Source: Guyanagaster necrorhizus
Lineage: Eukaryota; Basidiomycota; Agaricomycetes; Agaricales; Physalacriaceae
NCBI RefSeq assembly: GCF_019112545.1
Contig: NW_025064913.1
Location: 72,655 to 136,654, forward strand
Direction of reading: 5' to 3'
DNA: 64,000 nt
Below the pieces are notes generated by a model. The model made no database searches. It worked only from the letters and a program-made list of their open reading frames with translations, and was not told where the DNA came from. The stretch's first letter is position 1, and the number at the start of each line of letters is the position of its first letter. Positions 24,224 to 35,680 of this stretch are shown piece by piece. A program made the position numbers and the translations under genes.

Positions 24224-25594
24224 TTACTCATGTGAAACTATATTATAAAACCTAGCAACTCGGTCATTGTTTCGCTGATCAGAGAAGAGGATGTTTTCGA
24301 AGCTCTGCCAGATTTCTTCCTGTCCACCCTCCTGCCATATTGGCATATAAACACTTCGAATCTGGTTGTAACCAATAGTCCTGGTGTGATAATTGAAAAG
24401 GTGCACACAGACTTCCAACAAGTCTCCTCGGGTTTCATGGTAGCGGATAGGTAATGGAACATGGAGACAACCAAAAGAGCCTTGTATCCCTCGATTTCCC
24501 CACTCTGCAGTTTGTCGGTAGGACAGCAGTTGTCAGTCATAGTCCATGATATGTTGTTGTTCTTGAGGATCAGCTGGAAGTCGAGCACCATCTTTGAGGG
24601 GAGAGCGAATTCTGCCAGCTATTTGATCTGTTCCTCAGAGAAATATTGTGTCTGCAACAAGATAGAATCCTTCTGGAGTCTGTGTGCGTAGCTTCTCATA
24701 GATAGGCTTTGCAACACAAGAATCATGCCAGCTTCCTGGAGCATTGAGTTTGCATGCTATAATTTCACCTATGGATATTTTGGTAAGCCCAGAAGCAATG
24801 TAACTTTATGGGTCAGAAGTCTGCTTACCCTTGGCATTGAAAGCAAATACAGAGCTAACAAAATGCTCATGGAGCCACCCATTGAATGTTGCATTCTTGA
24901 GTTCTTGGTCTGTTGAAGTCTGAACCATCAGGTTCAGTCCATCAAGAGATCCAAATGCACCATCAAGTAAAGGATGTTGCACAACAACCAGTGCATTGTT
25001 CTCTTCAAATTCCTCTCCTTGTGGCCATTTGACTCTTGCATCCTGCATCTGCCTCAATGAATCACATAGGATGGTCATAGCCCAAGTTAAATAGCAAGAG
25101 ACAGTGGTTGGAATTATCACAAATATCTGAGTAAGGCTGATATCATGCATAGTGGAACTTAGATAATGAAGAATCAGGCCCAGAGCATCAGGGGCATCAA
25201 GGGAGTGGCAGTGTACATGGGGAATAGAGGTAGTTGGAACATCATCATGTGGAATAGGATTGTTGTTCCATCAGTCAGCAAAACCACTTTGTAATATGCC
25301 ATTGAAGGTATTGACATCAAATCCCATTGTGGTGATAAATGCTCTGTCTGATTTGGTGGCAAAAAGGGCCTGCTATGGAGTATCTTGACATGGATTAGAG
25401 AGCAATTCCGATCATGTGAGATATTGACATGTCTCCTGATGTCATTCTGCTCTCATCCTCTGTGATTGTTCTGCACCATATGCCAAAAAGGCACCAGAAG
25501 CAGCAGCAAGTATATATTCTTGCTCTTCCTGTATTGCAGCCTCTTCCTCAAGAGTGATAAGTTGATGTAGAAGCTGCTCATCATCATTGTTCAT
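24224..25594 (-). pseudogene. PIF/Harbinger DDE_Tnp_4-type transposase
   Basis: Starts at ATG 25594 (MNNDDEQLLHQLITLEEEAA) and ends at TAA 24226-24224. Key blocks: SDRAFITTMGFDVNTF, the helix-turn-helix region HDISLTQIFVIIPTTVSCYL, DARVKWPQGEEFEENNALVV, GAFGSLDGLN (first catalytic Asp) and NATFNGWLHEHF. An intron of about 60 nt (GTAAGC...CCATAG, near 24777-24836) is followed by ACKLNAPGSWHDS and YLVADT. The end reads NYHTRTIGYNQIRSVYMPIW. Lesions: TGA for Arg after the VADTIFL block and in the YD.QLLSY block, further stops in the N-terminal part, and a 1-nt frameshift near 24495. Catalytic Asp residues are still readable. Convergent with the DUF6818 gene, 28 bp apart at their ends. Confidence 0.85.
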
Positions 25595-25723
25595 GGCAAT
25601 CAGAGTGATGAACAGATATGGTAACAGATAGATCTGATTGCTGTTTGTGTTTCTAGACCTAAATTGGTTTACAGTTTGGAAATATAAATTCTAAATGATT
25701 TCAAATTGGGACTTTGATGGATT

Positions 25724-25765
25724 TAGAAAATAATCTGTGTTTCTAAATGCTGCAGGAAGTCATCC
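25724..25765. repeat. Right terminal inverted repeat of the Harbinger element
   Basis: Inverse copy of 21506-21547, followed by the ATT target duplication at 25766-25768. Differences from the left end include a CG-to-TG/CA-type change. Confidence 0.85.
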
Positions 25766-25768
25766 ATT

Positions 25769-26429
25769 GTCAACTTGTAATGCACCATGCAGAGCTTAAT
25801 CTGGGCAATGGTCTTGCTGAATCTTGGAATATTGCTGTGTCCCTGAGTCTGTGAAGACATTTGAAAGCAACAACATTGTCATTGACAAATTGTGGTGACA
25901 TATGCTACACCCTTCACTTGATGACATCCTTGACATGCTCCGTGATAACCATAGGACTGCATAGTGAGAACCAAATACCCCCTGCTGTTTAATCTCACTA
26001 GGGTCAGAGGTCTCCTCTAAGGAGCTGTGAAAGATAATGCAGATGCTTGTCACAGTCATCATCCTCAGGATTGAAGCACCCAGATCCAGGGCCAATGTTC
26101 ATCCTTTGTAAAGTTGTGCTGTTGTCAGAGAGGTCCTTGTACTGAAAGTAATTGCTTGGTCAGGAAGGATGCCAAATATTGGGGGGATCAATCTGTGTGT
26201 CAACCAAAGCTAGCATTAGTGAGGTATGTTGCAATCATGGTCTGGCTACAATGAATGCATGCCTAGAGGAACCTATGTAATGGGTGGAAGGTATGGTTGC
26301 CAATGGTAAAAGGAAGAGATGAAAGTAACCATGGTAACCAGGTGTAGTTATCAAATACAAAGGAAAGGTTCGAGTAGGTGGTATTAGTGAAGGATTCTGA
26401 AAGATATGATGTCAGAGAGAAGAAAGAAA
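25769..26429. other. CpG-depleted sequence, no gene recognised
   Basis: A minus-strand frame reads FVNDNVVAFKCLHRLRDTAI near 25860, which looks like decayed coding sequence, but no family is recognised. Confidence 0.3.
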
Positions 26430-26775
26430 TGAATGGGAAGAGCTCCACTAACCTTTTGCTGTGAAAATGATTCACATCTTGCAACTGCACTTGAACTTGA
26501 ATGGAAAGGGCACTCTTCATCTCTGATGTCACTCTGCTCTTGAAATCCAGATTGGACATCAAGATCTCCACCATATGCTGAGTGTGTAATCAGTGAAATC
26601 ATTGTTTATGCAGCATTTCAAAGCCCTTTGAGTGTACCCCACAAACAACATACATAAGACCATTGTTGAAGCTTGAAGGTATAATGAAGAACATCTGTTT
26701 TCCACATTTTTTTGGTTGTGTCCTTCTGGGTAATTCAAGGACTTCCCAGTAATATAACTAGCCTAACAGTCATCA
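26430..26775 (-). repeat. Paralogous segment, CpG-depleted copy (partner 20170-20465)
   Basis: Colinear with 20170-20465. Where the left copy has CCGGGTT and GACGGTTG, this copy has CCAGATT and GACCATTG, that is CA at former CG sites. Open minus-strand frames here (26263-26574 and 26384-26602) are fragments. The nature of the original gene is unknown. Confidence 0.5.
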
Positions 26776-27769
26776 GTATAAACCACAAGCTGCAGCAAAG
26801 AAAAAAAAACCTAAAATGTTCTCTATGATGCCATGACAGCCAGGATGCTATAGGGAAGCTCCAATGCTGGAAGAAATATTCAAGTCATTGTGAACAGTTC
26901 AGTGTATGAAAGTGGTAACAGGTTGTAGCATGGAGAATATGATAATCATAGAAGAAGAGGAGTTCAACATTGCCAAAACTGTCTGAGAGTTGGAGGCCAG
27001 ATGCCAGTCTTCATGGACCTGGCCAATGCAGGAATCCTGATGATAAGTAGAAGACACATGAATCCTATTAGCTGAGCAGAGTATTGATGGGTGCTAAATC
27101 ATAGGCATTGGTCTGATGGGATCAGTTCAGACCATGGTGACACTATGATGTACAGTGGTCATGGAGGGAAAGAGTGAGGATGATCACAGAGGCAATAAAT
27201 ACAATTAAAGTCTGAAGGGTTCTCCTTCAAAGTCCAATCAGATTTTTAAGGATAGAGGAGTTCTGCAACACACTGAGAAGACAATGCTGATGCAGATCAA
27301 TATATACTAAGTGATCCTGCAATTGGATATTGTTCAGCCTATTAACAAATACTGATTTACTGTGCAACTGTTCTTGGAACTGTGAAACAAATGGGATTCA
27401 TTATAAACATGGTATACAACCAAATGAAAGAGAACATTAATGTACTGGAATACAAAGGGCTAGTCTTGTTCACTGCTGCAGTCCATCAGTATTTCATGGG
27501 GGGTCAAATAATTTGAAGGATTTAATGCTGGATTTATTGGGTAAATCTGCAGCAACAAAGTCAGCACCAAAAACCAGGAGGTTTGATGCAGATTTTAGTA
27601 CAGTATTTGGCTCTTAAATAGGAATACAAATACATGCAGTGTTTGACATAGATTTGGTTATGTGGATTTGTATTGCAAAAACACATGGATTTCAGTCAGA
27701 GATTTGGGACCAAAATCCACAAGGCCAAATCCACTACCAAAACAAAACACTAACCAATAACCTTGAAAG
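26776..27769. other. CpG-free AT-rich sequence, no gene recognised
   Basis: From 26881 to about 28140 I found no CG dinucleotide at all. No open frame of interest. A stretch at 27530-27770 with repeated AAATCCA/TGGATTT motifs could be a worn MITE, but no paired ends could be fixed. Confidence 0.3.
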
Positions 27770-29230
27770 CAGAGAGGACAATGCTTGAAGCAACTATCCA
27801 GACAAAGATTTAGCAATAGCTGTCATAGCACAGCTCAGAATGAGAAAAGAAAAAACATCCTTCTCTCTATCAACAACTAAATCATAGAAAAAACATGATA
27901 GTCACCATGCTGCTGAAATTAGCAGCAATGGATTAACCCAATAATCATTGATAAAACTATCAACAATGGAATAGTTGACCAGCTCACTGGGACCAAGCTA
28001 TACTATATAGAATGATCAAAGACAGGTACAAGCTCAAATACCATCAAGCAACACACCAAAACCTTTCAATAGCCAGATGGAACATTGCCAGTGATACAGG
28101 TATCTTCTGAATGGAATCTGTGATCTGGTCATCTTTTACCTTTAAAGACATAAGAAAAGCAGTCCAAATATTCCTATGGAGAACCACTCAGAGCATACAA
28201 AGTTAGGCAGTACTGGGATAGTATTTTGAACTATAAACATAGAGGAATATGCCCAATCTGCAGAGTCTCAGAAACAATTGAACATATACTGATAGACTGC
28301 TCAACATCTGAATGACAGCAAATTTGGAATATGACAGAAAAACTATGGCTACAAAAACATGACCACTGGCCTACACTCTCACTGGGCATGGTTCTAAGTA
28401 GTGGTTGCAGAACCTTTAAAAATGTGAGACCAAAGACTAAAGGAACAGAATGAGCTTTTCACATCTGTTATGATTTTTTCACCTTTCCTCTTTCTTCTAT
28501 GAATTAACCCCTATTTATGCTTAGTCAGAGCATCTAGAATGAGTGCTTAGAACTATGAGAGAGGCTTAGTCATCACAACAAGCCAATCTATCATTGTTCT
28601 CTGATGCAGCAACCAACTCTTGATGACACACAATCAACCTTTTGTGTATAGTAGTGATGTCCAAGGACAATGGGCACAAAGACTTGGAAATATACAATAG
28701 GCAGTCATATATTTAGATCTACAATATACAGTATATAAGCCAGCTTGCTCTTGCTGGTAATCCTCAGCTTTGAGCTAAAGTTTATTCCACCTCATTCTAC
28801 TCTCAAGCTATCTCTAAAGGCCTTGAAGCATTTGACCAACAGAACACAACAAGTGAACTCTAGCACAAAGGTTCAAGCATGAAACCACACTAGTTTATCA
28901 CATGTTTCTAATCATGTGTGGCTTGAGTCTAACAACATTCTTGTTCCAGAAGCAGCCTTTCTTATATGAAAACTACAATGTGAATAACAGATTGTAAGAG
29001 GAGATAACCCTGAACTGTGTTTCAACAAAGATGAAGTTGCAGATAGATAGTACAATATGATGAATAAGCACTTTCAACATGACTGACTATCAACAGATAA
29101 AGTCAGATTTAGCCTAAAAGCAATGAAAAAACAAGTTATCCTTGATACATAAAATGAGTTAATCTTTCAACAAGATAGAGAGAAATTGCTGGATGACTGA
29201 ATCTGGACAGCTGGGGTTTAGTGGGTACTA
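27770..29230 (+). pseudogene. LINE-type element, RNase H/zinc-binding C-terminal region, split by solo LTR E
   Basis: Plus-strand frames read DKDLAIAVIAQLRMRKEKTS, then RQYWDSILNYK-like text, HRGICPICRVSETIEHILID (28238-28300) and QQIWNMTEKLW. After solo LTR E (28466-28934) the text resumes in the same sense: VPEAAFLI.KLQCE, RWYNMMNKHF-like and STDKVRFSLKAMKKQVI. The C-x2-C...H-x-L-x-D-C pattern is the zinc-binding zf-RVT-like domain that follows RNase H in non-LTR retroelements and related Agaricomycete ORFs. Stops stand where CGA or TGG codons fit (for example STSE.QQIW). Upstream RT domain not seen in this window. Confidence 0.6.
28466..28934 (+). mobile_element. Solo LTR E, 469 bp, inserted in the LINE-like gene
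   Basis: Begins TGTTATGA and ends TCTAACA. Flanks ACATC (28461-28465) and ACATT (28935-28939) form a 5-bp target duplication with one C/T change. It contains TATATAAG followed about 34 nt later by AGCTTTGAGCTAA, the predicted transcript start shared with the LTRs of element A and solo LTR F. No internal region, so it arose by LTR-LTR recombination. Confidence 0.85.
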
Positions 29231-30160
29231 GCTCTTGCCATGATTGGAATAGACAAATGAGACTGAACTCCACACTGTCCTTACAAGATCATGTTTTCTG
29301 AATATTTCCCTGGGTAGTCCTTTTCTCATAATATGGAGTGCAACTTCCTGCTCTCCTCTGAAAATCATCAAGGGCAATTTAACCTTGTTAATAGGCTCTT
29401 GTTGTAACACCACAAAAAAAAATCTGCTACCAAAAATGAGTGTATTTGAAATGGTATTTTTAGAACAAATCCAGATGTAAATACCAAACTAAAAATGAGG
29501 ACAAATACAAAGGGGATTTATTTCAGAATTTGAGACTCAAATCCTGCATGACCCACTAGCAATGCACCAGGCACCCCAAGTGAGATGCCAGGCACTCACT
29601 AGTGAGACACCAAGCATCTGCCAGTGACACACTTAGAGTCTGCCAGCAATCAGCAGATTCAATGCTACTCCAACTCAACTTTGAGCCACTGATGATCTCA
29701 CTTGTGATTGGCACATCTCCAAATTCTCTAACATGCTATCTCTGTCCAGCTTCAATGCTAGCTGATAATGGCTTGTGCTTTCTCCTGACATCAACTTGCT
29801 CTATGACTCTCCACTTAAACACAAGTCATCCACTCCAGCAATCACCTACTCTTGAGTTACCACCCAGTTCTTATGAGATCATCTTTGGTCATTGGCACTG
29901 CCATCATCTTCTCCTGTATTTATTCCAGGGCATCATTCTGACTTGGATTTGTGCCATCTCATACCGCAAAACAGAAAATAATATCTCTTGAATGGTGGAA
30001 ATTAATGTATTATTAGCTTGTGAATGCCTGACTGCTCATCTGTACAGCTATATATAGTGGTGAAAAGTATGAGTGACACAACAGAAATGGTATACCTTAA
30101 AACATATACAAAGAATGAGATGTTAATTCATATAGTCTCAGGCATTCAGAAGTAACTGAA
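29231..30160. other. CpG-depleted sequence, no gene recognised
   Basis: Open plus frame 29602-29991 is not recognisable. A block of CACTAG/GAGACACC-like short direct repeats lies near 29560-29640. Nothing else seen. Confidence 0.3.
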
Positions 30161-30428
30161 TGTTATGATTTTTCACCTTTTCCTTTCCTTTTATCCAGAT
30201 TAACCCCTATTTATGCTTAGTCAGAGCACCAACACAAGCATTTAAGACCATGGGACTGGCTTAGTCATCACAAAGCCCAGTCAGTCATTGTCTTTCAATG
30301 CAACACAGTTGCCCAATGACACACAATCACACTATTGAAGGACATTGCAATGCTCAAGTACAATGAGCACAATAGCTCCTACACACATAATAAGTGATGG
30401 TATTCATAGCAGATGCAAACTGTAGTAT

Positions 30429-30927
30429 TGTTAGGAATGTGCCAATCAAGTGGGCTTGAGTGCATGTGTGAAGACTGGCAGAGTGTGTGGGCATCAACAA
30501 AGCTATTGGCAATGTCACACTTGAGTCAGAGCCCAAGGATTTGGATGGACAGAACAGAGTTCCATCAGAGAAGTGAAGAGGAGTATCCTTTGGAGTGGAA
30601 TCCAATGAATGAGGTAGAGAGGAGTTGAAGTGAGTACAAAGTGTAGATGGCTATCCATGTTGATATTTGAACTGAGTAGTTACAATGATTCTACATGGCT
30701 TATATACTAATGGTAGCTAATTCTGAGTCAGGTTCCATTGGGTTCTGATGTCAATATTCACTATCAAGTTCAGAGTCTAGATATTACAATGTGAAATATG
30801 GATGTGAAATGATAATGGTGAAAATGAAATTAATAGGTAAAGAGAAGTGAACAGAGTCTGGTGGATTTTGGCAATTGAATCCATGGTTGGTTGAGGTGAC
30901 ACAGAGGTCAGCAGCATGCACATAACA
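30429..30927 (-). repeat. Element B 3' LTR (left)
   Basis: Runs TGTTAGGA...ATAACA, 499 bp. On the minus strand TATATAAG is followed about 33 nt later by the predicted transcript start. Differs from the right LTR mainly by transitions, for example ATATTTGAACT here versus ATATTCAAACT there, which is TG versus CA at one former CG. Confidence 0.9.
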
Positions 30928-30940
30928 GTATCCCCCTGTT
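30928..30940 (-). promoter_or_regulatory. Element B polypurine tract
   Basis: Directly next to the 3' LTR; on the minus strand it reads AACAGGGGGATAC. This is the expected plus-strand DNA priming site of an LTR retrotransposon transcribed on the minus strand. Confidence 0.7.
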
Positions 30941-31079
30941 AGCATTCTTGCCCTCAAGAGTGCAGATCCCAATGGCCAGTGGGGCCACATGGAAGATTGT
31001 TGGTAGCTGTGGGAAATTTTGCAACTTGATCAGATACCACCACTATTCCCTAGACTTTTCCAACTATGTTGCCTCTCAC

Positions 31080-32247
31080 TGTGTATCATCACTCATGAAA
31101 TCCTGAGCCTTTGGTGAGGGAACTCACCCCTGATGGCCCTAAAGAGGCCAAGGAATTATTTCATCTGGAATGGCAAACCATGGAGAAAGAGTATGTGGAG
31201 GCTGTGGAAGTCCACTTGGAGTGGAAAAGAGAGCAGGAGAGAGAGGAGAAGGTCTGGGTGGACCATGTGGCCTGGGAGGCATAGAGAAAGAAGCAGCAAG
31301 AGAGGTTGGAGAAGAAGAGGGAGGAGGTCTGGTGAGTGGTGGAGAGGCAGGTGAAGGAGATGGAGGAGGCATTGAGAGAGGCAGCTTGAAGGGAGGCTGA
31401 GGAGAGGGAGGCTGTGGAGGCTATGGTATGGGAGGCAGAAACTAGGGGTGTGGCACCAGGGGAGTTGATAATGGAGAGCAGGTTGCAAATGACCTCTGTG
31501 GAGGCCATTGATTTTCATCTGTGTCAAGTGCTAGCAGAACAGTTTGATTGTGACCCTGGTCTTCACTTCAAGAGGGTGACTGGCCATATGCCTCTGGAGT
31601 CTGATGATGAGCAAGACAAGGGGACTGAGAAGAATAATGAGTCAGAAGAATCTGAGAGGACCCTGGAGAGGAGAAAGAGGGTGCAAGAGGGGAAGAGGAG
31701 GGCAGCAGCTCTGACAGAACAGAGCCAAAAACAAAAGTTTAAGTCTCAGAGTGTGGTGGATGGCAGTGAGGCAGAGATGGTGGCTAGTTCCAGAAAGAGG
31801 GCAAAGTTGGAGGTTGTGGAGCCAGTGGAGGATGAGAAGAAATTGAGCAGTGAAGGTAAGTGTCTTATTGTTTCTGATTGGCTTGTCTTAGTTCTGTTTT
31901 CAGAGAGTTGCATGTGCTGCCATCAGAATGGTGCATCCTGTTATGCACATCCAGTAACTGAAGGTGCCAGCCATGGGTGGACTTGTGCCCATTGCAAGGT
32001 TAAGAAGACTGCCTGTTTGTTCAACAAGGGCATCACTACAAGTGAGGTGATCAGCAGTGTGGAGGTCTCCACTGGTCTCCACCAACTTTCAAAGTTAATA
32101 TGCAAGTTGATGTATCATGTGGATAAGTTGGTGGAAGATCTGCAGGAGGCAATGTTGAAGAGGCTGAATGAGGATATAGAAGAGTTGAAGAGGTGGAGGA
32201 AGAGTTCAGGTTCCAGTGCAGGCCTGTTGGATTCTGCTTCCTTGTAA
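31080..32247 (+). pseudogene. Opposite-strand accessory ORF of element B: coiled coil plus cysteine cluster, one intron
   Basis: Reads plus strand, against gag-pol, between the chromodomain and the 3' LTR. The frame starts at or before 31105 (EPLVRELTPDGPKEAKELFH) and gives a long charged helix (EKEYVEAVEVHLEWKREQER, VVERQVKEMEEALREAA, REAEEREAVEAM). Three in-frame stops occur at about 31279, 31333 and 31387; TGA 31387-31389 fits a decayed CGA. From 31390 it stays open: an acidic/Arg-Lys-rich middle, then C-M-C-C-x6-C-x13-C-x2-C-K-V-K-K-x2-C, then a second coiled coil (KLVEDLQEAMLKRLNEDIEE) and TAA 32245-32247. A consensus 48-nt intron (GTAAGT...TTTCAG, 31856-31903) is a multiple of three. 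The Cys cluster resembles fungal C-x2-C...C-x2-C-x-x-K-K-x2-C DNA-binding-like modules. Function unknown; its preservation in the element is the notable point. Confidence 0.65.
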
Positions 32248-33026
32248 AGATTTTGTATGAAATATATATAGAAAAAGGCATTGGATGTTGGTAGTAGAGA
32301 AAAAAATATAAATACAAGATTTTGACTTTTGAAAGTGTAAAAGAGGTGATTGGAATGGTAGTAATTAGTGATTAAAATTAAAATGGTAAAGGAGGGCACC
32401 AATGGCATCTGGAGTCATGTTGTATTAAGAACAGAATGATTGAGTGACTTTGGATAAGGGTTCTGGTTTGTCTGGGTATCAATGGTGGAATTCTTTAATA
32501 AATTTGTCAGCAGAGAACTTGAAGGCCAGTAACCAAACAAACTCTTCATTGGTATCTTTGTAGCCTAGCCACTAGATCTTGTACAGCAGTGGGCAGCAGA
32601 ACTGGTGGTCCAGTTTAGAGTCAAGGATTTGAGCTATTTCAAAATGTTCTTCTCCATTGACTTTAACTGGATGTGACAGTGGTTGGATTCAGTTAAAAAT
32701 GATGTTCTCTCCTACAGATTCCAATTGTGACATATGGAAGACTGGGTGAATAGACCAGAGATCTGGTGGAAGTCTCAGTGTGAAGGAGTGGGAACCCAGT
32801 TGGGCTATGATTTCAAAAGGGCCAAGGTATTTCTCCAAGAATTTTCTGGTTAGATGGATGGTTTTGATATGTTTGAAACTGAGATAGATCTTGTCACCCA
32901 CTGTGAATGGGGCCACCAGAATCCAATGCTTATCTGCTTGGATCTTGTAGTGAGCCTGAGCCTTAGAGATTTTGTCTTTTAATACTTGATAGAGTTTGTC
33001 AAGGTCGACTGCAAAGTCTCCGGCCC

Positions 33027-33488
33027 TGTTAGATCCAAGTTGCACATAACTACAAACACATGATAAACTAACATCACTTCACACTTTGGGTGGAATGTCA
33101 GAGTTCACTGATTGTGAATAGTAGTTGTTATGCATCAAGGCCATAAGAGTTGGCTCAAGAGGAAGTGGTGTGATAATAAACTTTAGCTTGAAGCTGAGGA
33201 TTACCCAGCAAGAGTGAGCTTCTTAAATACTATACAGGCCTCATCTAAATATACTACTACTAATTGTACATTGTCTAGTCCTTTGTGCTCATTGTCTTTG
33301 AGTATCGCTACTGTACATAAAAGAACAATTGTGCATCATCAAGCAGCACTGTCACATTGAAAGACAATGACCAACTTGGCTAGTTGTGATGACTAAGCCT
33401 CATCTCACAGTCCTAAGCACCCATGTTAGCACTCTGACTAAGTGTAAATAGGGGTTAATCAAGGAAAGAAAATAGAAAAATTGTAACA
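33027..33488 (-). mobile_element. Solo LTR C, 462 bp, inside element B integrase
   Basis: Starts TGTTAGAT and ends TTGTAACA. Perfect 5-bp target duplication GGCCC at 33022-33026 and 33489-33493. It separates the integrase core from its C-terminal domain. It contains the family core TTTAGCTTGAAGCTGAGG. The GG-CC target keeps one of the few CG dinucleotides of the block just upstream. Confidence 0.9.
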
Positions 33489-35680
33489 GGCCCAAGTGGA
33501 GGTGATGTCCCTTTCAGGATGAATAGTGATATTAGGGTGGTAACCCTTGTTAGCAAAGAATGGGGAAATCCTGGTGGACATGTTAGGAGCATTGTTGTAG
33601 GCAAATTCAGCAATAGGTAAGAGAGTGTCTCAGTTGTCCTGCTGGTAGGAGCAGTAGATGCAGATGTATTGTTCCAGAGTTTGGTTTGTCTGTTCAGTTT
33701 GTCTATCAGCCTCTGGATAGTAGTCAGAAGTAAGATGAAGTTTTATATCAAGAGCTAAGGCTAAGGTGTGAGTAAATTGGGAAATAAATTTGGAACTGTG
33801 ATCAGATGTAATGTGACTGGGTACCCCATGTTTGGAGAAGACATGGATAAGGAAAAGTTGGGTGAGCTCCATGGAGTTAATGGTGTTGTGAGTGGGGATG
33901 AAGATGGCTTGCTTGCTAGCTCAGTCTATGACTACTAAGATGGTGGTAAATCTGTTGGAGTCTGGTAGTTGTTCAATGAAGTCCATGAAAATGGAATCTC
34001 ATGGCCATTCAGAAACTGGCAGAGGTTTGAGTAACCCATAGGGATGGTGTCTAGGTGCCTTATTGTGCCCACAAACTGTGCAGGATTTAACATAGTGTCA
34101 AACATATTCATGCATCTTTGGCCAGGTATAGTTCTGCCAGATTAGTTCCAATGTCTGGTTTTGACCAAAGTGACCTGCTAAGATGTGGTTATGATTGTTC
34201 TGTAGTATACAGAGATAGAGATCATCAGAGTCTGGGACATAGATACAGCCTTCAAATTGAAGGATGTTGGATTTATCAATGGACTACTAAGAGGAGGAGA
34301 ATTCAGAAGTGGTCTTGGCCTGGTGGAGGCCATTGGAGCATGTAGGGTTGGAGAATTGTGCTTGTTTGATATCAGTGTGAAGTTTGTTGATATCCATGAT
34401 AGCACTAGCCCATAGGGTAGGGCCTTCAAGGTAGGTTGTGCAGAGTGATGCAGAAAGTTGTTCTTGAGTGAATATGGATCAGAAATTATAGGGGTTGACT
34501 TGAGCATATTGGCTATCCCCCTCTTTAGAGTAGATGTCTCATCATCTAGTGAGTGCATCCAGTTTTCCACCAAGTTTTCCAGGGCAGAACCAAATTACTA
34601 AATTGAACTGAGATAAGTATTCAGACCAGCAGATCTGTCAGCAGGTTAGAATCTTGGTGGTAGTAAAGTATTCAAGGTTCTTGTGGTCTGTTATGATGTT
34701 GATGGAGTCTGTGGAGCCTTCAAGATAGTGCTGCCAATGTTTAAAGGCTTCAAAAATGGCTAAAAGCTCTTTGTCATGAGTGTCATAGTTGAGCTTGGCA
34801 TTGTGGAGGCTCTGGGAGCAGAAAGTGATAGAGTGAATTTCACTATCTTCAAGATAGATAGAGAGGATAGCAGCAATTGCATAGTCAGAGGCATCAGTTT
34901 CCACCACTATCTTTTGATTGGGGACCCAGTGGGTAAGAATGGAGGCATGTGTAAAGGCTTTGACCTTTTCTTCAGACATGTGAAGTTCTTCAGATGATAG
35001 GATGTAGCCTAGGTATTCCACAGAATCCTGATTGAATTTGCATTTGGAACTCTTGCAGTAGAGTCCATTAGCTCTAAGCCTGCATAGGACCTCATAAACA
35101 TGTTTCTGGTGATCTTCCAGGTTGTCAGAATATATGATGATATCATTAAGTTAGACTACTACTGATATGTCAAGCATGTCTGAGAATATATCATTCACAA
35201 ATCATTGGAATACTGCTGGAGCATTTATGAGGCCAAAAGGTATGACATGCCATTCAAAGGAACTATAATGGGTCTGGAAGACTGTTTTCTATTCATCCCC
35301 TTTGGCTATGCAAACAAGATGGTAGGCATGTTACAGATTGAGCTTGGTGTAGATATGCACAGAGCAGGTGGAGTCAAGGAGATCAGAAATAAGGGGAAGA
35401 GGGTAGTGATCCTTCTTGGAGATTTTGTTTAGGCCACAGTAGTCAATGCAAAGTTGGAGTTCACCAGTTTTCTTCTTGACAAATAGAACCAGAGCCCCAT
35501 GTGGAGAGTGGGATGGAGTGATGAACTCATTACACAGATTATCATCAATAAACTCTCATAGGGCCTTGAGTTCAGATTCTGAGAGAGAATAAATGGGTCC
35601 AAGCAGTGGAGATGTTTCTTCCTCAAGATTGATTTTGAGGTTGTACAGCCTGTGTTTGAGTAGCTTTTGGAGAGAATATC

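Larger units (their letters stand above)
21506..25765. mobile_element. PIF/Harbinger DNA transposon, 4.26 kb, both genes decayed
   Basis: Left end 21506-21547 (GGGTGACTTCCCGCAGCATT...) and right end 25724-25765 are inverted copies over about 42 bp with three or four mismatches. Direct ATT flanks (21503-21505 and 25766-25768) give a 3-bp target duplication, as expected for PIF/Harbinger. Inside are two convergent genes: a Myb-like/DUF6818 protein (plus) and a DDE transposase (minus). This is the classic two-gene layout, in which the Myb-like partner assists the transposase. Stops and one frameshift make the element non-autonomous now. CpG is retained in the left gene but becomes scarce through the transposase gene. 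Confidence 0.85.

Noticed and set aside
31139..31527. Several long minus-strand frames rich in Ser, Pro and Leu
   Set aside because: They are mirror images of the Glu/Arg-rich coiled-coil ORF on the plus strand and have no motif of their own.
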